From: Fennellomyces sp. T-0311
Taxonomy: Eukaryota; Mucoromycota; Mucoromycetes; Mucorales; Lichtheimiaceae
Length of the DNA stretch: 64,000 bases
NCBI GenBank assembly: GCA_025266875.1
Contig: JALLLT010000038.1
Location: 1-64,000, forward strand
Reading direction: 5' to 3'
A program made the position numbers and the translations under genes. Below, piece by piece: positions 47,118 to 58,639 of this stretch (position 1 is the stretch's first letter; every line of letters starts with the position of its first letter). The notes under the pieces are model-generated. The model saw nothing but the letters and a program-made list of their open reading frames with translations. It was not told where the DNA came from and made no database searches.

Positions 47118-47972
47118 AAATTTTTGCATAGATAGGATTTGTATTAAGTCTACGTAATACCTTACTACTTGGCTACGTATAATGGCTTACATAGTGACAC
47201 CTATACAAGTTGCGAGAAATTCCTGGCCATCATTATTCATAGGAGAGAGCCACTGATAGTATAGACATATGAATGGAATCATAATAAGAATATGGCGACC
47301 CTGATGCTCCGAGAAGTCAGTGCCCCCAGACAAACTCTATACACACAGATAACTTACCATGGGCAATGTCAATTATATCCACATGCCGAGTATATACGGT
47401 ACGGAGAAAAAGTAATACCGTTATCTAAATTAATGTGTTACATTTCCAAAATGGTTCTCCCGCGATCAGAACCTGCCACTTTTGCTTGTAACTCAACATT
47501 ATATGTTGTAACAATGCTAATTGTGCTCTGTTACTTTCGAGCTTGACGGTGAGAATATATATATAGTGTGTCCAAAAAGTAATATCTCTATTCAAAAAAA
47601 ATCAATACCGCTTCATAAAAGGATATAACTGTATAATTTGTATTATAAAAACCTCGCCTTGGCGACATTAATTTTTATGAATAGCAGCAGATACTGTAGA
47701 ACTATAGTTAAAAATAAACCTGCTACAACTGTCAAGCCACGTATACTTTCAGCTCATTGATGAAAGTCAGCTATAAATAGTTGTACATATGAGGTAAGGA
47801 CTGCAAATAAGGTTTTTAACTCTTGTATAGGGTTATTTTATAAGACGTGTAGAAACGACCTGCTGTTCACTCATGGTGGACATTCTCAACATTTACGTGC
47901 TCCCACTAAAGGACACAATACATGATGTAGTCGAAAGATACATTTCGCCACTGGCTTTCAGACATTTTGATC
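47118..47972. other. Intergenic and upstream region of the first P450 gene
   Basis: AT-rich with a short AT microsatellite near 47556-47567. An ATG at 47873 opens 34 codons that look like the N-terminus of a membrane-anchored P450 but run out of phase with the annotated start. See the P450 entry. Confidence 0.5.
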
Positions 47973-47973
47973 C

Positions 47974-49962
47974 ATGGGGAAAGTCTCAATTTCCGCCGCA
48001 ATAGCACTGCTCGGTGCTTTTGTACTATACAACAGGATATCAAAACCACCCCGCGCGCTTAGACAGCTTCCACGAGTCAATCTATTTAAAAGTATGAAGT
48101 TGTTTCTGCAAGGAAAGTCCGCCACGGATATTGCAAAAGTAACATTACCAGTGGCACTTCAATCGCCAGATGGAGTATATACCGTATGTACATTTAAGCG
48201 CATAGCTGGCGATTTCGTACTAATAAACGACTATAGCGGTTCGGTATCTTTGGATGGGCAGTTCATATTGCACGTCCAGAAGCAGCTAAAGCTCTACTCT
48301 TAAATATGAGTAATGTCTGATCCTCAACTCTGGTTGCTGGGTAGCACTTGTTGATAGTTATGTAGGTGCATTTGAAAAAAATTTCACAAACACATCGCTC
48401 GGGGCCGAAGGGACGGTCATAGGCCGCCTGCGTACGTTGCACAGTATCATTTCCGTGGACGGTGCTCAATGGAAAGCACATCGTATGGTATGTATTTGAA
48501 TCAACATTATGAAACAGTAGTCATAAGACATTATAACTTTTAGATTGTGAATCCTGCTTTTCATCGCTCAATGCCAATAGAGCTCTTTGGTCGTTTGACA
48601 ACCGAGCTTTTTGGAATTAGTGATGAAAGTATAAGCCATGGCTCAGCCTCAATTGACTTTCAAGACTTGAACAAGCGCTGGGCTCTTGAAGCGCTTGGTT
48701 TAGCGAGTTTTCGTATGATTCACGTAAATCAACGGACGTGTGTGTATCTACATTCTCACACATACATCTAGACTTCAACTTCAATGCTATTGCTGACCGT
48801 GACAACGAATGGGGCGCTCGATACTCTATTATTGCTCAAAGTATGTTTGATCCATTGTTCTTGATGTATCCTTCTTTCGACAATCCGCCGCGTTTATCAT
48901 ACTTTCCAAAACGTGAAAAGATACAGCAAGAGGTCACAAAGTTTATTCAAATGCTTGATGGAATTATCGAGAATAAGCGCAGGATTTTGAGCGAGGACCG
49001 TCATGCGCTTGATAATGTCAAAGATAGCGAAAAGGATCTGTTGACATTGATGCTCGAAGCTAGACTGGATGGTAAAGGTGCACTTTCAGATCAAGATCTA
49101 CGGGTATGTGTATCTTTGAATATTTATCAGAGATCACGCTCTTGGATGTAAACAACTGCAACCCACTAGGCCAATCTTGTTACATTTTTTATGGCGGGGC
49201 ACGATACGACAGCCAGTGCTCTTTCTTCCGCAATTTACCACTTGGCTGTGAATCAGGTAGAAAGGAGAGTCATCATACAATGCCTATCTTTAACTTTTAA
49301 TTATAGGATATTCAAAAACGAGCCCGCGAACACGTGGTTAATGCTTTGGGTGATGATTCAAGAGATATTGTACCTACCAGTGAGCAGTCGCTCAAAATGC
49401 CATACATCAATATGATTATCAAAGAAGTACGCTGAACTTGATTCGCTCTTGTATTTTGCTTGCTAATTTAATGTTTGAGTTAGACGCTGAGAATAAACCC
49501 TCCGGCTGGTGAGACCTCCTTGCGCGCTGCAGCACATGACATAGAACTTGCTGGAACCGTCATACCCAAGGGAACAGTAGTATTCGCAGAAATGTACGAG
49601 CTCCACCACAATCCGACTATATGGAAGGACCCAGAAACTTTTAATCCCGAACGATTTGCACCTGGCGGCGAGGCAGAGAAGCTGGGAAATGCCGCGTGGC
49701 TAACATTTGGCAGCGGACCACGACAGTGCCTTGGCATGAATTTTAGCTTGGCCGAACAACGTGTGTTTTTACCCATGTTATGTAAGTTTCGGATATTGGC
49801 TGGTGTTGCTACAATAATAGATGCTCATGCTCCGCACTTCTAGTACGCAAATATGAGTGGTCTTTGCCAGAAGATTCAATCCACAAGGACGGTCTTGTTA
49901 CAGAAGGTTATCCTGTCGCTGCTCCAAAAGATTTATATATTGTGGTCAAGCAACGCTATTAG
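47974..49962 (+). CDS. Cytochrome P450 monooxygenase A, 509 aa
   Basis: Nine exons: 47974-48183, 48237-48309, 48366-48487, 48544-48712, 48772-49103, 49170-49256, 49307-49426, 49484-49781 and 49844-49962, in phase. A short hydrophobic anchor (ISAAIALLGAFVLY) starts the protein. Seen are the I-helix motif AGHDTT, the ExxR motif ETLR, NPERF, and the heme-binding loop FGSGPRQCLG with its Cys ligand. P450s of this type sit in the ER membrane and hydroxylate small lipophilic substrates with electrons from P450 reductase; the substrate is unknown. The true start may be ATG 47873: 33 upstream codons read like a natural N-terminus but need one extra G in the G4 run at 47976-47979 to join. Confidence 0.88.
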
Positions 49963-51340
49963 ATTTTCATGTAAATGATATATCAATATAAAGTACCTAA
50001 GAAATTCTCATATATATTGAATCATTGGTATTCAAAGAACTGCTATGTACAAGGTAATCAACTTTCTTTCGCCAGTATGGCACCATTATGCCATCTATAG
50101 AAAACGATTATCGGCGGCTAATGCGGTCTTATACGTATCCGGATAAATTTCTAACTGACGCGCAATGGAATAAATTGAAGTTTAAGTGATCTCCAGATGC
50201 CCGTTCATTATGTTGTGGAACACATCATGTGTGTACGACTTATACCCATCTGCCGAAACTTTAAGCGGCATTGCGATATCCTATGCGGCGGCTGACCGAA
50301 TGCTTCCAGCATCATTAAATAAATGAATTGAAATGCCACGTACATTGTACATGGGTCCTGTTTGAGAGCAAGAGAAGCAAGTGTTTGCATGAGGAGCGCT
50401 GGATCATCTGAATGATAATAAGCACAAGTGCAATGATCGGTGTGCCTTTTTCCAGCTTTTTTCGTTAAAAGGAAATCACCGTAGCGCTCAGCAGCACCTA
50501 ATTCATGCTTCGTTATAGTTACATTTCAATGGAAGAGATTGAAGATCGAGGAAATTACAAAAGTATATGTCAACTCTTAATTTTCGTGGAGGCTACACCG
50601 AGGACAACAAGTCCCCATAACTATTACTCCAATCGGATGATCTTTCCGAAGAAAAAGTCAGTTGCTAGGTCCCTTAATGCTAACGATCTAAGAGTATGAC
50701 GTTCCAAGCGGATATTTCTTACCAAGGCTGCAAGTAAAAACATTCGAGGCACAATTGTAGTACGAGCACGAGTTATTTGGGTTCCAGATTTTGAGGATAA
50801 AAGACGCGGAGAAGTATCCCGACCATCGACCAAGGTCGAATCTTAACATCGCATAAAGAGCAAACCATAAACCTGACCTTATTTGGATATTTTTTTGGAA
50901 TTGCCCAATATAAGACAAACAGACCGACTAGCAAATGAAAGGAGGCAGGATTAGCTGGGATCTCCAGTATTTCATTTTGCTGGCTCATTTCCGGAAGCCG
51001 AATTCCCAGAGAAGTAGATTTGTTTTTCCTTGTTTACCGCATAAATCGATTTAAGTTTGTTGACACTTGATCCGAATCATCCCCTTCGTACTCGCTTGAT
51101 GTCAAAGGGAGAATGGTGGTACTTTGAGTTATCTTTTAGGGTCAAGAAAAATTAGAGTCTGTCGTCGTGAATCGTAACACACAAGCACTGTTAGACTGGC
51201 TCTATTCGTAAGTCGAAATGAATATCGGTCAATGTAACACAAGCAACGCAAGTCCCAGCCAGAGAGAGCGCTCTGTGAAACATAAACCTTGCCTTTCCTT
51301 TTAAATTGGGAACTTTTTTTTGTTTTAAGCAGTAGCCACC
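49963..51340. other. Intergenic between the two P450 genes
   Basis: 1.4 kb without a supported gene. The short frames on both strands lack start context and any recognisable motif. The base run GCCACC directly precedes the ATG of the second P450 at 51341, a good translation-start context. Confidence 0.55.
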
Positions 51341-53373
51341 ATGGATTTAACCGTGCTGACGCAAAAACTGGAATTATCCGCAAACAGCCTTCTTGAAAAG
51401 ATTACAAGTTCTGTCAATCGAGCCGATGCAGAAAAAATTGGTAAAGTCGCTGCCATTACGTTGGCGACTTACCTTGTCACCTCAGCAAGTATCCTTGTGT
51501 CTGGTATAGATCGCAGATCACTAAAATTCCAATACAGAAGCTCTATGATGCATTTATGGGTCCCTTGAGTGGTATTCCAGGCCCTTTGGCACTCAAATTT
51601 CATGAAATGCATTATGTTCGCAACTTTGAGAATCCTCCTGGATCATCGTAAGCTTACCGTTTACTTTGAAAAAAGAAAATCTTACAGAACGATCATGATA
51701 TAGATGGGAGTTGATGACTGGTTGGCGTGAAAAGTACGGAGATGTAGTTCGTCTTGGTCCAAACCGTATTATGGTATCGAACAAGGAAATGCTTCGACAG
51801 ATTTTGATCCAAGACGATTTCCACAAGGGACCGATGTATATGAGAATCCGAAGTACGTCTCCAGCGTGCATCTTACATAGAACTTTTTTTTAACGAACAG
51901 TCCATAGGAAAGAGTCCTCCCACTTTGATAAACCAAACTGACAAGGATGCTCATAAACAACGCGTAAGCTACTTGTTTTTCGTGTTTAAATTGAAGTATT
52001 TAATCCTGTTCTTTAGAGACGAGTGGTTTCTCCTGCATTTTCAGTGAAATATCTCAACTCGCTGGAGACATATATGCTTGATGTGACCGGGAACTTCATT
52101 CGTCGTATCGATACCGATATTGAGAAAACCAAAAACGCAGATGGCTACGGCGTTGTGGATATTTGGGCATTAGTGCAGTATTTGGCACTGGATATCATCG
52201 GCGAAACCGCGTTTGGTCAAACGTTCCACACGCTGGAGGGTAACGACCATATTGTAACCCGCACGATTACCCAGCATATGAAGGCAACCATTTTTGTAAG
52301 AGTCTCTTTACAGAATGAGTCAACTTGTTTACTAAATTAATGATAGCTCATTTCGCACCCAATTTTCACCGCTATTATGATGGCACTTCCCATCACTGGT
52401 GTGCTAAAGGCTAATAATGATTTGAAAGCGGTAAGACAATATTTTGCTATCATTTACGCAACGTACAGATTTGCTCAATTTGGCTGTATAATAGTTTATG
52501 ACGAAAATCATTATGGACCGGATTGAGGGTGGTGAAAAGGCTCGTCGCAATGACATCCTTCAAATTCTCATTGATACCCAACATGCAGCCAATTCAGAAG
52601 ACCGTCTGACTGCTGAGGCTATTGCGCAGGAAACAGTTCTGTTCTTGGTTGCCGGATCTGAAACGACGAGCAACACCACAGGTTTTGCGATTATCGAATT
52701 GCTGAGGAAACCGGAAGTGCTTGCTGCCTTGAGAGAAGAAATTGATAGTGTTGAGTTGCCGGAGGGTCAAAAGTTGTTTAATCATGAGCAAGTCAAGCAT
52801 CTTCCATACCTGAATGCAGTTATTAACGAAACGTTGCGCTTGGATACAATTATTTCGGGCGGACTCGAGCGTCAACCGGATAGAGATATCATGTTGGGAG
52901 GCCGCCTGTTTGTACCCAAAGGTGTAAGTTTATCGCTACGTACAAATCAATGTGTGATTGACATATTTCCGCATGTAGACGATCCTCCATTATAACTTCT
53001 ACCAATGCCACATCGACGAAACCTACTGGCCCAGAGCCAAGGAGTGGATTCCAGAGCGCTGGTTGCCAGGATCCGATATCCCCGCAGACACCGATGCATT
53101 CTTCCCCTTCAGTGCTGGGTGAGTGCTTGGATACGTAGATGTGAACGAGAATTCTTCAGACTGACTCTATGGATGTTTTGCAGCACAAGAAACTGCATCG
53201 GCAAGACTTTTGCTATGCAAGAAATGCGTCTATCCCTCGCAAACCTTGTCAAGTTTTTCGACTTCAAAGCCATCCCAGCAGAGATGGAATCTGCTAAAGA
53301 GCGTGTTGCATATGTCACAATGCAAGTCAAGAGTAATAGCTTCAAGATTCTAATGAAGCGCAGAACAGTTTAA
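51341..53373 (+). CDS. Cytochrome P450 monooxygenase B, 530 aa
   Basis: Nine exons: 51341-51496, 51538-51647, 51705-51853, 51909-51964, 52018-52296, 52348-52431, 52495-52923, 52979-53118 and 53184-53373, giving 531 codons including the stop. It has a hydrophobic anchor (about residues 35-52), the Pro-rich hinge GIPGP, I-helix AGSETTS, ExxR as ETLR, WIPERW, and the heme loop FSAGTRNCIG. It differs clearly from P450 A in the heme loop and intron positions, so the two are not recent duplicates. Substrate unknown; ER membrane expected. The start has a strong context. The first intron (41 bp) is short and its donor was chosen by reading phase. Confidence 0.88.
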
Positions 53374-55789
53374 GTTTTTTCATCTACCATCCGAAATATA
53401 TATACAGTTTCCCAAGTGAAAAAAACACGTGTGATGGTTTCAAACGTATAAATACCAAAAGGGTATCCCTAAGAAATTCGGAGAAGTGCTACAGTTATCA
53501 ACGCACAGACGTTCTTATTCTACGTTATAGTCACATGCAATCGATCAATTGGGAAAATCAAGAGTTTACACTGATGATTTCAACGACCAAAATATCGCTG
53601 AACGATGCCCGAAGGTTTGTTTATATCATCATGGAAGTGGCAGCATTTCAAAAGGCCGTCGAATGACGCCATTAGCAGATCATCAATTAAAAGGGTGAGA
53701 TCACGAATCCTGCCAGGAGCGCAATTCACGGTCACCAGCGTCAACTGAAATAAAGTGGCTGCCTTTAGTTTTGCTTGGTCGAAAAGTGAGTAAAAGCGGA
53801 AAGAGCCGCTTTTTATATGCAGAAGGTATTTATTCCATGTGCCGCTAGGGGAGCCGACACCGTGAAAATCAAAATAAAAGATGAATATAAAGTAAACGAT
53901 CTAGCTAATGGATACGTTTTCATTTTCAGTCTTTTTAATGAGCAAGATGGCGGTTGCGATCACTTTAGATGGATGGGAGGTGGTGTTGTCGAAAAAGATT
54001 TGCGCCAAATGCTGAGTATAACGAACGAAATGAACTGATAGGTAAATAACGTTATTGCAAGTTTCATGGGCAAACGTGGTGGAGAAAAAGCTGAAAGAGG
54101 CGGGTGAAAATGGACAAGACGACCTTTAAATAGTGATGCCTCAATAGTTGTCCGGACCAGATGTTGGTTTTTTGTTTCTATAAGTAACATATGCTCAAAG
54201 TCGGTATTCAGGTAGTACTTCAACATCTCATGAGACATTTCAAGTATAAACACGTAAGAATTACTTGCTGCTGCTTTATACTTCTTTACCAGTTTTTGTT
54301 GGTTTTTCCTGTAGAAAAACATCCACAGTTGATAGCATGCTTTTACTCGTTCATACTTCAAGCATATAACAAGATTCCCAAGGGCTACCTGAGTACCGCT
54401 TTTGAGTATAGGTTACTTAGAGAAACAAAAAAGCCAAGGCCTGTTTCTGACAACTATTGATGCGTCCCGATTTAAAGACCGTCTTTACCCATTTTCACCC
54501 ACCTCTTTCCGCTTTCCGCACTTTTCTGCTGGTAAAAAAAATGAAGGCTATGGTCCAGGGGCACAGCCACTTTGTTTGAGTTGATCTTAATGACCATGAA
54601 TAGTGCTCCTAGCAGGACTCGTAATTTTGTTGATTGTCATGTCACAATCAGTTGTTAAAAAAGATCTCTTTTTATTAAAAAGTAGTCAGAGTAATAACTA
54701 CATTGATTCATCCATTGCTCTATTGTGGAAATTCTTGTCGGTAGATGACAAATATTTTAAACTGTTGATTTATTCGTTACACTATGACAACATGAATAAC
54801 TAAAGTTGATCGCCGCAGTAAATCATATCAGGGCTATCCAAGCACACATAAAAGGAAAGCGGATAGCCCAAGTCATGCGGTCGTCGCTTTGTAACTGACA
54901 TTGTTTACGGGGTACAATGGCGTGAAGAGGAGCATTTTTGAGAGATTGATATGGTAATGCAGCATTACGTTCAGAATTAACGGTCTATTGGATGCATTAA
55001 ATCAATGACTAAAATGATCAGGACATTCGCGGGGAAGCATCCTTTCCGGTATCAAGTATAAATGTATCATACTGAAAAAAAAGTCAACGTGATAAAAAAA
55101 AATGTACGCCTGGATCACGCCACAGTCCATCCACCGTTTTCCGGAGCATGCATCCATCGTACTATCAAAAATACCAATCAAGCTTGCTTACGGCTGTCTA
55201 TTCAAGGAGCGCATTTCGTAGTGTGTCCATGACCACGTTTTCGAATGCTTTATGATACTGTTATCGTTCAACAACGATTGATCCGCCGCTATCAAGATCA
55301 AGCTGGATACATCCAAGGGTCTGACGTATTTGTTATTTGCAGCAGATATACGGAGAGCAAACTTTAAGGCAGGAAAACACATCTGCCGCAGTGAACTGTA
55401 ACAATGCGAACTCGTTTCATCGATATTTTTTTTATATACGCAATTGCTCTGTGCGAAATACTTTCTTGGCTCAGCTTGTGCTACACGGTCACACATGGAA
55501 GCTCCCCAATACAGCAACCGCGAATGAGAATGTACTACTTTTTACCCTCTTTCCATCATTTTCCCTTTCTCCACATCTTTTTCTTCCTCACGTCTTTTTT
55601 AAAAAAAAAACGCGCCCCACTGCTACTTTTTTTCCATACTATTACTGAACCTAAAGGCGCGAGGAACAAACGAACACGTCAAACGAGCGATTTTTGTGCA
55701 CATTTGAAGGTCCGTAAGAACAATGGTTTCGAGTGTTGGCAGCTGCATACAAGCGCTCAGTGATAAGAGCTAACAGGTCCAATCACAGA
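53374..55789. other. Intergenic, 2.4 kb, containing an inverted repeat
   Basis: No gene was recognised. A small hairpin (AAAAGCGG at 53792 facing CCGCTTTT at 53806) and the larger inverted repeat at 54082-54530 are the only structures seen. Pyrimidine runs at 55540-55640 probably belong to the promoter of the HET gene. Confidence 0.55.
54082..54530. repeat. Imperfect long inverted repeat, possible MITE or foldback element
   Basis: The left arm (about 54082-54215) and right arm (about 54385-54530) are reverse complements with roughly three-quarters identity by eye. Shared blocks include GGGTGAAAATGG, TCAATAGTTGTC, TTTTTTGTTTCT and ATTCAGGTAG or ACTCAGGTAG. A spacer of about 170 bases lies between. 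No target duplication or coding sequence was identified. Confidence 0.7.
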
Positions 55790-57436
55790 ATGTATCTCAC
55801 TTACGAAACACGTCAATATGTCGTAAAAGGGCTCTATCGACCCAACATGCTGTCAAAGCTACACATACATCCTCCGCAGCGATTTGGACCAACATCTGAA
55901 CCAACATACAAACCCACGAAGCTTGTACGAGTATCCGATATGCAAGTGGTTAAAGGTTCCGATATAAGTGAAGGTTACTTTGCACTATCGTATTCGCACA
56001 ACTGGTCTGGTTATGTCATATCTGGGGAAAACGGCAAGGACAGCATTCGTGAAGACGACGGTCTACACAAATTAGTCGTGTATGAAGAAAAAGTGGACAA
56101 ACGGCGACTGACCCGCGGACGAAAGAAGCCTCATCCGCTCACAAGGACGGTCAAACACGTCAAATTTGAAGCAATTATTCAACAAATCTGCAAAGATTTC
56201 AACATCAAGTATATCTGGTACGATCAAATGTGCATCAACCAATCGGACCATGATGAAAAAATGCGTGAACTCAAGGAGATGTACCTGGTATACCGTCACG
56301 CACATTGTACCATCGCATTGATTCCCGAACTCAGAGCTTATTCACCTCGCGACAAAACGGGCGTGAAATGGATGTCGGTCTATGATATTGCCGGTTCCGA
56401 GTGGGGGAAGCGTGCTTGGACCCTGGAAGAGGCACTGGTATCCCGTAATCTCCTTTTTGTCGGCCGCAACGTACATCTCTGGTCACATACCATCGCCACA
56501 CATACACCATTGGACACCACCCATACGTCTGATGCAGAATATCTTCGAGGCATTTGTCAAAAGCCGTTACGCTGGACCACAAGCACAGTATTACGTCAAT
56601 TTAATCGACAAACAAGCAGCAGACCACATGATAAAATTTTCGCACTGGCCAACGTATTTCCAGAACTGATGGACGAAATCGAATTCAGCTACCACCAGGA
56701 TCTACACAAGCTGACAACCCAATTCTTCAGTCTCTTGGCCAAGAAGGATTTATCTATTTTATGCTTTGGCTTTAATCGGTATTTCCATCGCTACTTTGGT
56801 GTCACGGAGCTGCAGGATTACGACGGCAAATCACCATCGTGGGCTGGCAGTTTCGGTGCACACATTTCACCCAATAACGAGGAGCCTATATATACAAACT
56901 TTTCAGACTTTACTGTTACCAAAGGGATTCTGCACACAACCTGCAACTGCGTATACATTACAATGGATAAAGCAACTTTATCAAACGAGCAAATTTCCTA
57001 CAATCACTTTGACGAAAACCTTTCACTCGACGGTCGACACGACCCTATCCAAGTACGCTTACTTGATAAGAAGAGCGTAACGGCTGTACCCGCGCGGAAT
57101 TACCAGCTGGCATCACTACTCTCTACTTCTCTTGATGATTATCAATTGACAGTGACCCATGTCCTCTTGCTGAATCAAGAAAGCGAATCTTGGATCAACA
57201 CGACAAAGTTTTCAGTGACCACTGTTGGTGCGTATCTTTCATTGACGGTCCCAGACTGCACAGAATGTGTAGTCCTTTCTGGGATACCATTTAATACTCC
57301 AGATCCCAATTGGAAGCTTTATCCTGTCGTGACAAAATTTGGAGACCATTACCGGTCAATTGGTTTATGCCACATGTACGATAATTTTGAATTCCCCAGT
57401 TCTTCTGTGGAAACCAAGGAAGTTGATATCAAATAA
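55790..57436 (+). CDS. HET-domain protein, 548 aa, single exon
   Basis: The start is the first ATG of the frame, at 55790. The N-terminal half holds the HET domain: YFALSYSHNW (the ALSY-W block) at about residues 63-72, IKYIWYDQMCINQSD near 140, and GSEWGKRAWTLEEAL near 205. The C-terminal half, from about 300, is unassigned and rich in beta-type sequence. In ascomycetes, HET domains trigger cell death after fusion of unlike strains or act downstream of innate-immunity-like receptors. Members are known but little studied in other fungi, so the role here is inference. No membrane segment or signal peptide is seen. The gene is intact while its neighbours include pseudogenes. Confidence 0.85.
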   Translation: MYLTYETRQYVVKGLYRPNMLSKLHIHPPQRFGPTSEPTYKPTKLVRVSDMQVVKGSDISEGYFALSYSHNWSGYVISGENGKDSIREDDGLHKLVVYEEKVDKRRLTRGRKKPHPLTRTVKHVKFEAIIQQICKDFNIKYIWYDQMCINQSDHDEKMRELKEMYLVYRHAHCTIALIPELRAYSPRDKTGVKWMSVYDIAGSEWGKRAWTLEEALVSRNLLFVGRNVHLWSHTIATHTPLDTTHTSDAEYLRGICQKPLRWTTSTVLRQFNRQTSSRPHDKIFALANVFPELMDEIEFSYHQDLHKLTTQFFSLLAKKDLSILCFGFNRYFHRYFGVTELQDYDGKSPSWAGSFGAHISPNNEEPIYTNFSDFTVTKGILHTTCNCVYITMDKATLSNEQISYNHFDENLSLDGRHDPIQVRLLDKKSVTAVPARNYQLASLLSTSLDDYQLTVTHVLLLNQESESWINTTKFSVTTVGAYLSLTVPDCTECVVLSGIPFNTPDPNWKLYPVVTKFGDHYRSIGLCHMYDNFEFPSSSVETKEVDIK

Positions 57437-58042
57437 AGGATGTTGCTATCCTTCTGTATTATATTAGCGTTATTTTTAGCAAATCAATAAATATTTAATT
57501 GTGTTATTAATGTATAGTGTATGAGCAGAAGGTTCCCAACCACAGGGTTTCCATTGTATGAGATACGCAGTAGTAGCGCGCAGCATTTCCATTTGTCCGA
57601 CATGCCATGTAATTCAAATGATTTAACCGTTCTCATGTTGTCCAAATTGCTCAATTATTACGCTCTATCATAATACGAGACATGCAGCGTCCATTTGAGG
57701 ACAAGCCAAAAATGTCATGTAGCGTTACCTATTGGTTAGTATGCGTAGCTGCCCAATTGAAGTCGATATAAATGAACATATGGAAACTTGGATTGTACAA
57801 AGTATAACATCATTGTGCAAATCTTATCGATAAAACTTTAAATGTTAATGCTTAAATCTCTGACAGCCCGTATGCTACTTGAAAATGGTATGGCTGGAAT
57901 AAGCGAGATGCATGAGAGCGCAGTAAGAGTTTCGGCGTCTCCAAGAGTTTTTTCTGTATTTGTGAAAGTATTCCATCATACGCATAACAAAAAACACAAT
58001 TTTCAATAAGAGAACGCAATGCATTAGTGATACGACTGAGCA
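57437..58042. other. Intergenic, 0.6 kb
   Basis: An AATAAA string near 57487 may be the poly(A) signal of the HET gene. Nothing else was recognised, including exons 1 and 2 of the secreted-protein copy that follows. Confidence 0.5.
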
Positions 58043-58500
58043 GATGTCATTCCCCAATGGGGTCATTATCTGTCCAAAATTAAAGCAGCCAAGAGGTTCC
58101 GCTACTCATTCATTTCGCTCGATCGTACCACTACACCTGATTCGATAGTCACGGGTACGTTTGACGCGAAAGGCCCAAATAATCGTATTGTTTGTTTCGA
58201 CATGGATGCTAAAGCGCGTCTGTTGAAGCATGGATCGGATCGTACGATAGCAGCTGCAACGAAATTGTACAACTTTTGGGTTGACTGAGATGCAAGATGC
58301 GGCATTCATTAGGGTTGATGGCAAATCAAAGTACCTTTTTTACATGTTCACGTGAAAGAAATACAAAAGGCGATCTCTTTACCTGGACCGACGGCGACTC
58401 CGAAGATCCGAAAGGGTACACTGGATTCTTTCCATTGGCCTCAAAAATCTGGCGTACAAACAGGAAACAGACCAGGTCTGCATACTTTGTGAGGGACTCA
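58043..58500 (+). pseudogene. Decayed partial copy of the secreted-protein gene
   Basis: The sequence parallels exon 3 of the gene at 41481-42782. A CAG acceptor-like border at about 58043 is followed by IPQWGHYL-type and SFISLDRTTTPDS-type sequence, then NNRIVCFDMD. After TGA codons and frameshifts near 58285-58300 it continues as RERNTKGDLFTWTDG, matching the live copy's RGENTNGHLYTWIPG. Exons 1 and 2 are absent. It is a dead paralogue 16 kb from the intact gene. Confidence 0.8.
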
Positions 58501-58639
58501 ATTTCAGATACGTTTATACGCTTGCAAAGGACGATTACTCGTCTTTTATTTACAGATAAAAGCCCGCGAAAGAGAGAAAATAAAAGTATATTCTTATAAT
58601 ACATCACAATAAAAATAGAAAATAGATCGCATATGAAAT

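Noticed and set aside
53792..53813. Hairpin with AAAAGCGG and CCGCTTTT as a terminator
   Set aside because: There is no gene ending here, and eight-base stems are expected by chance at this scale.
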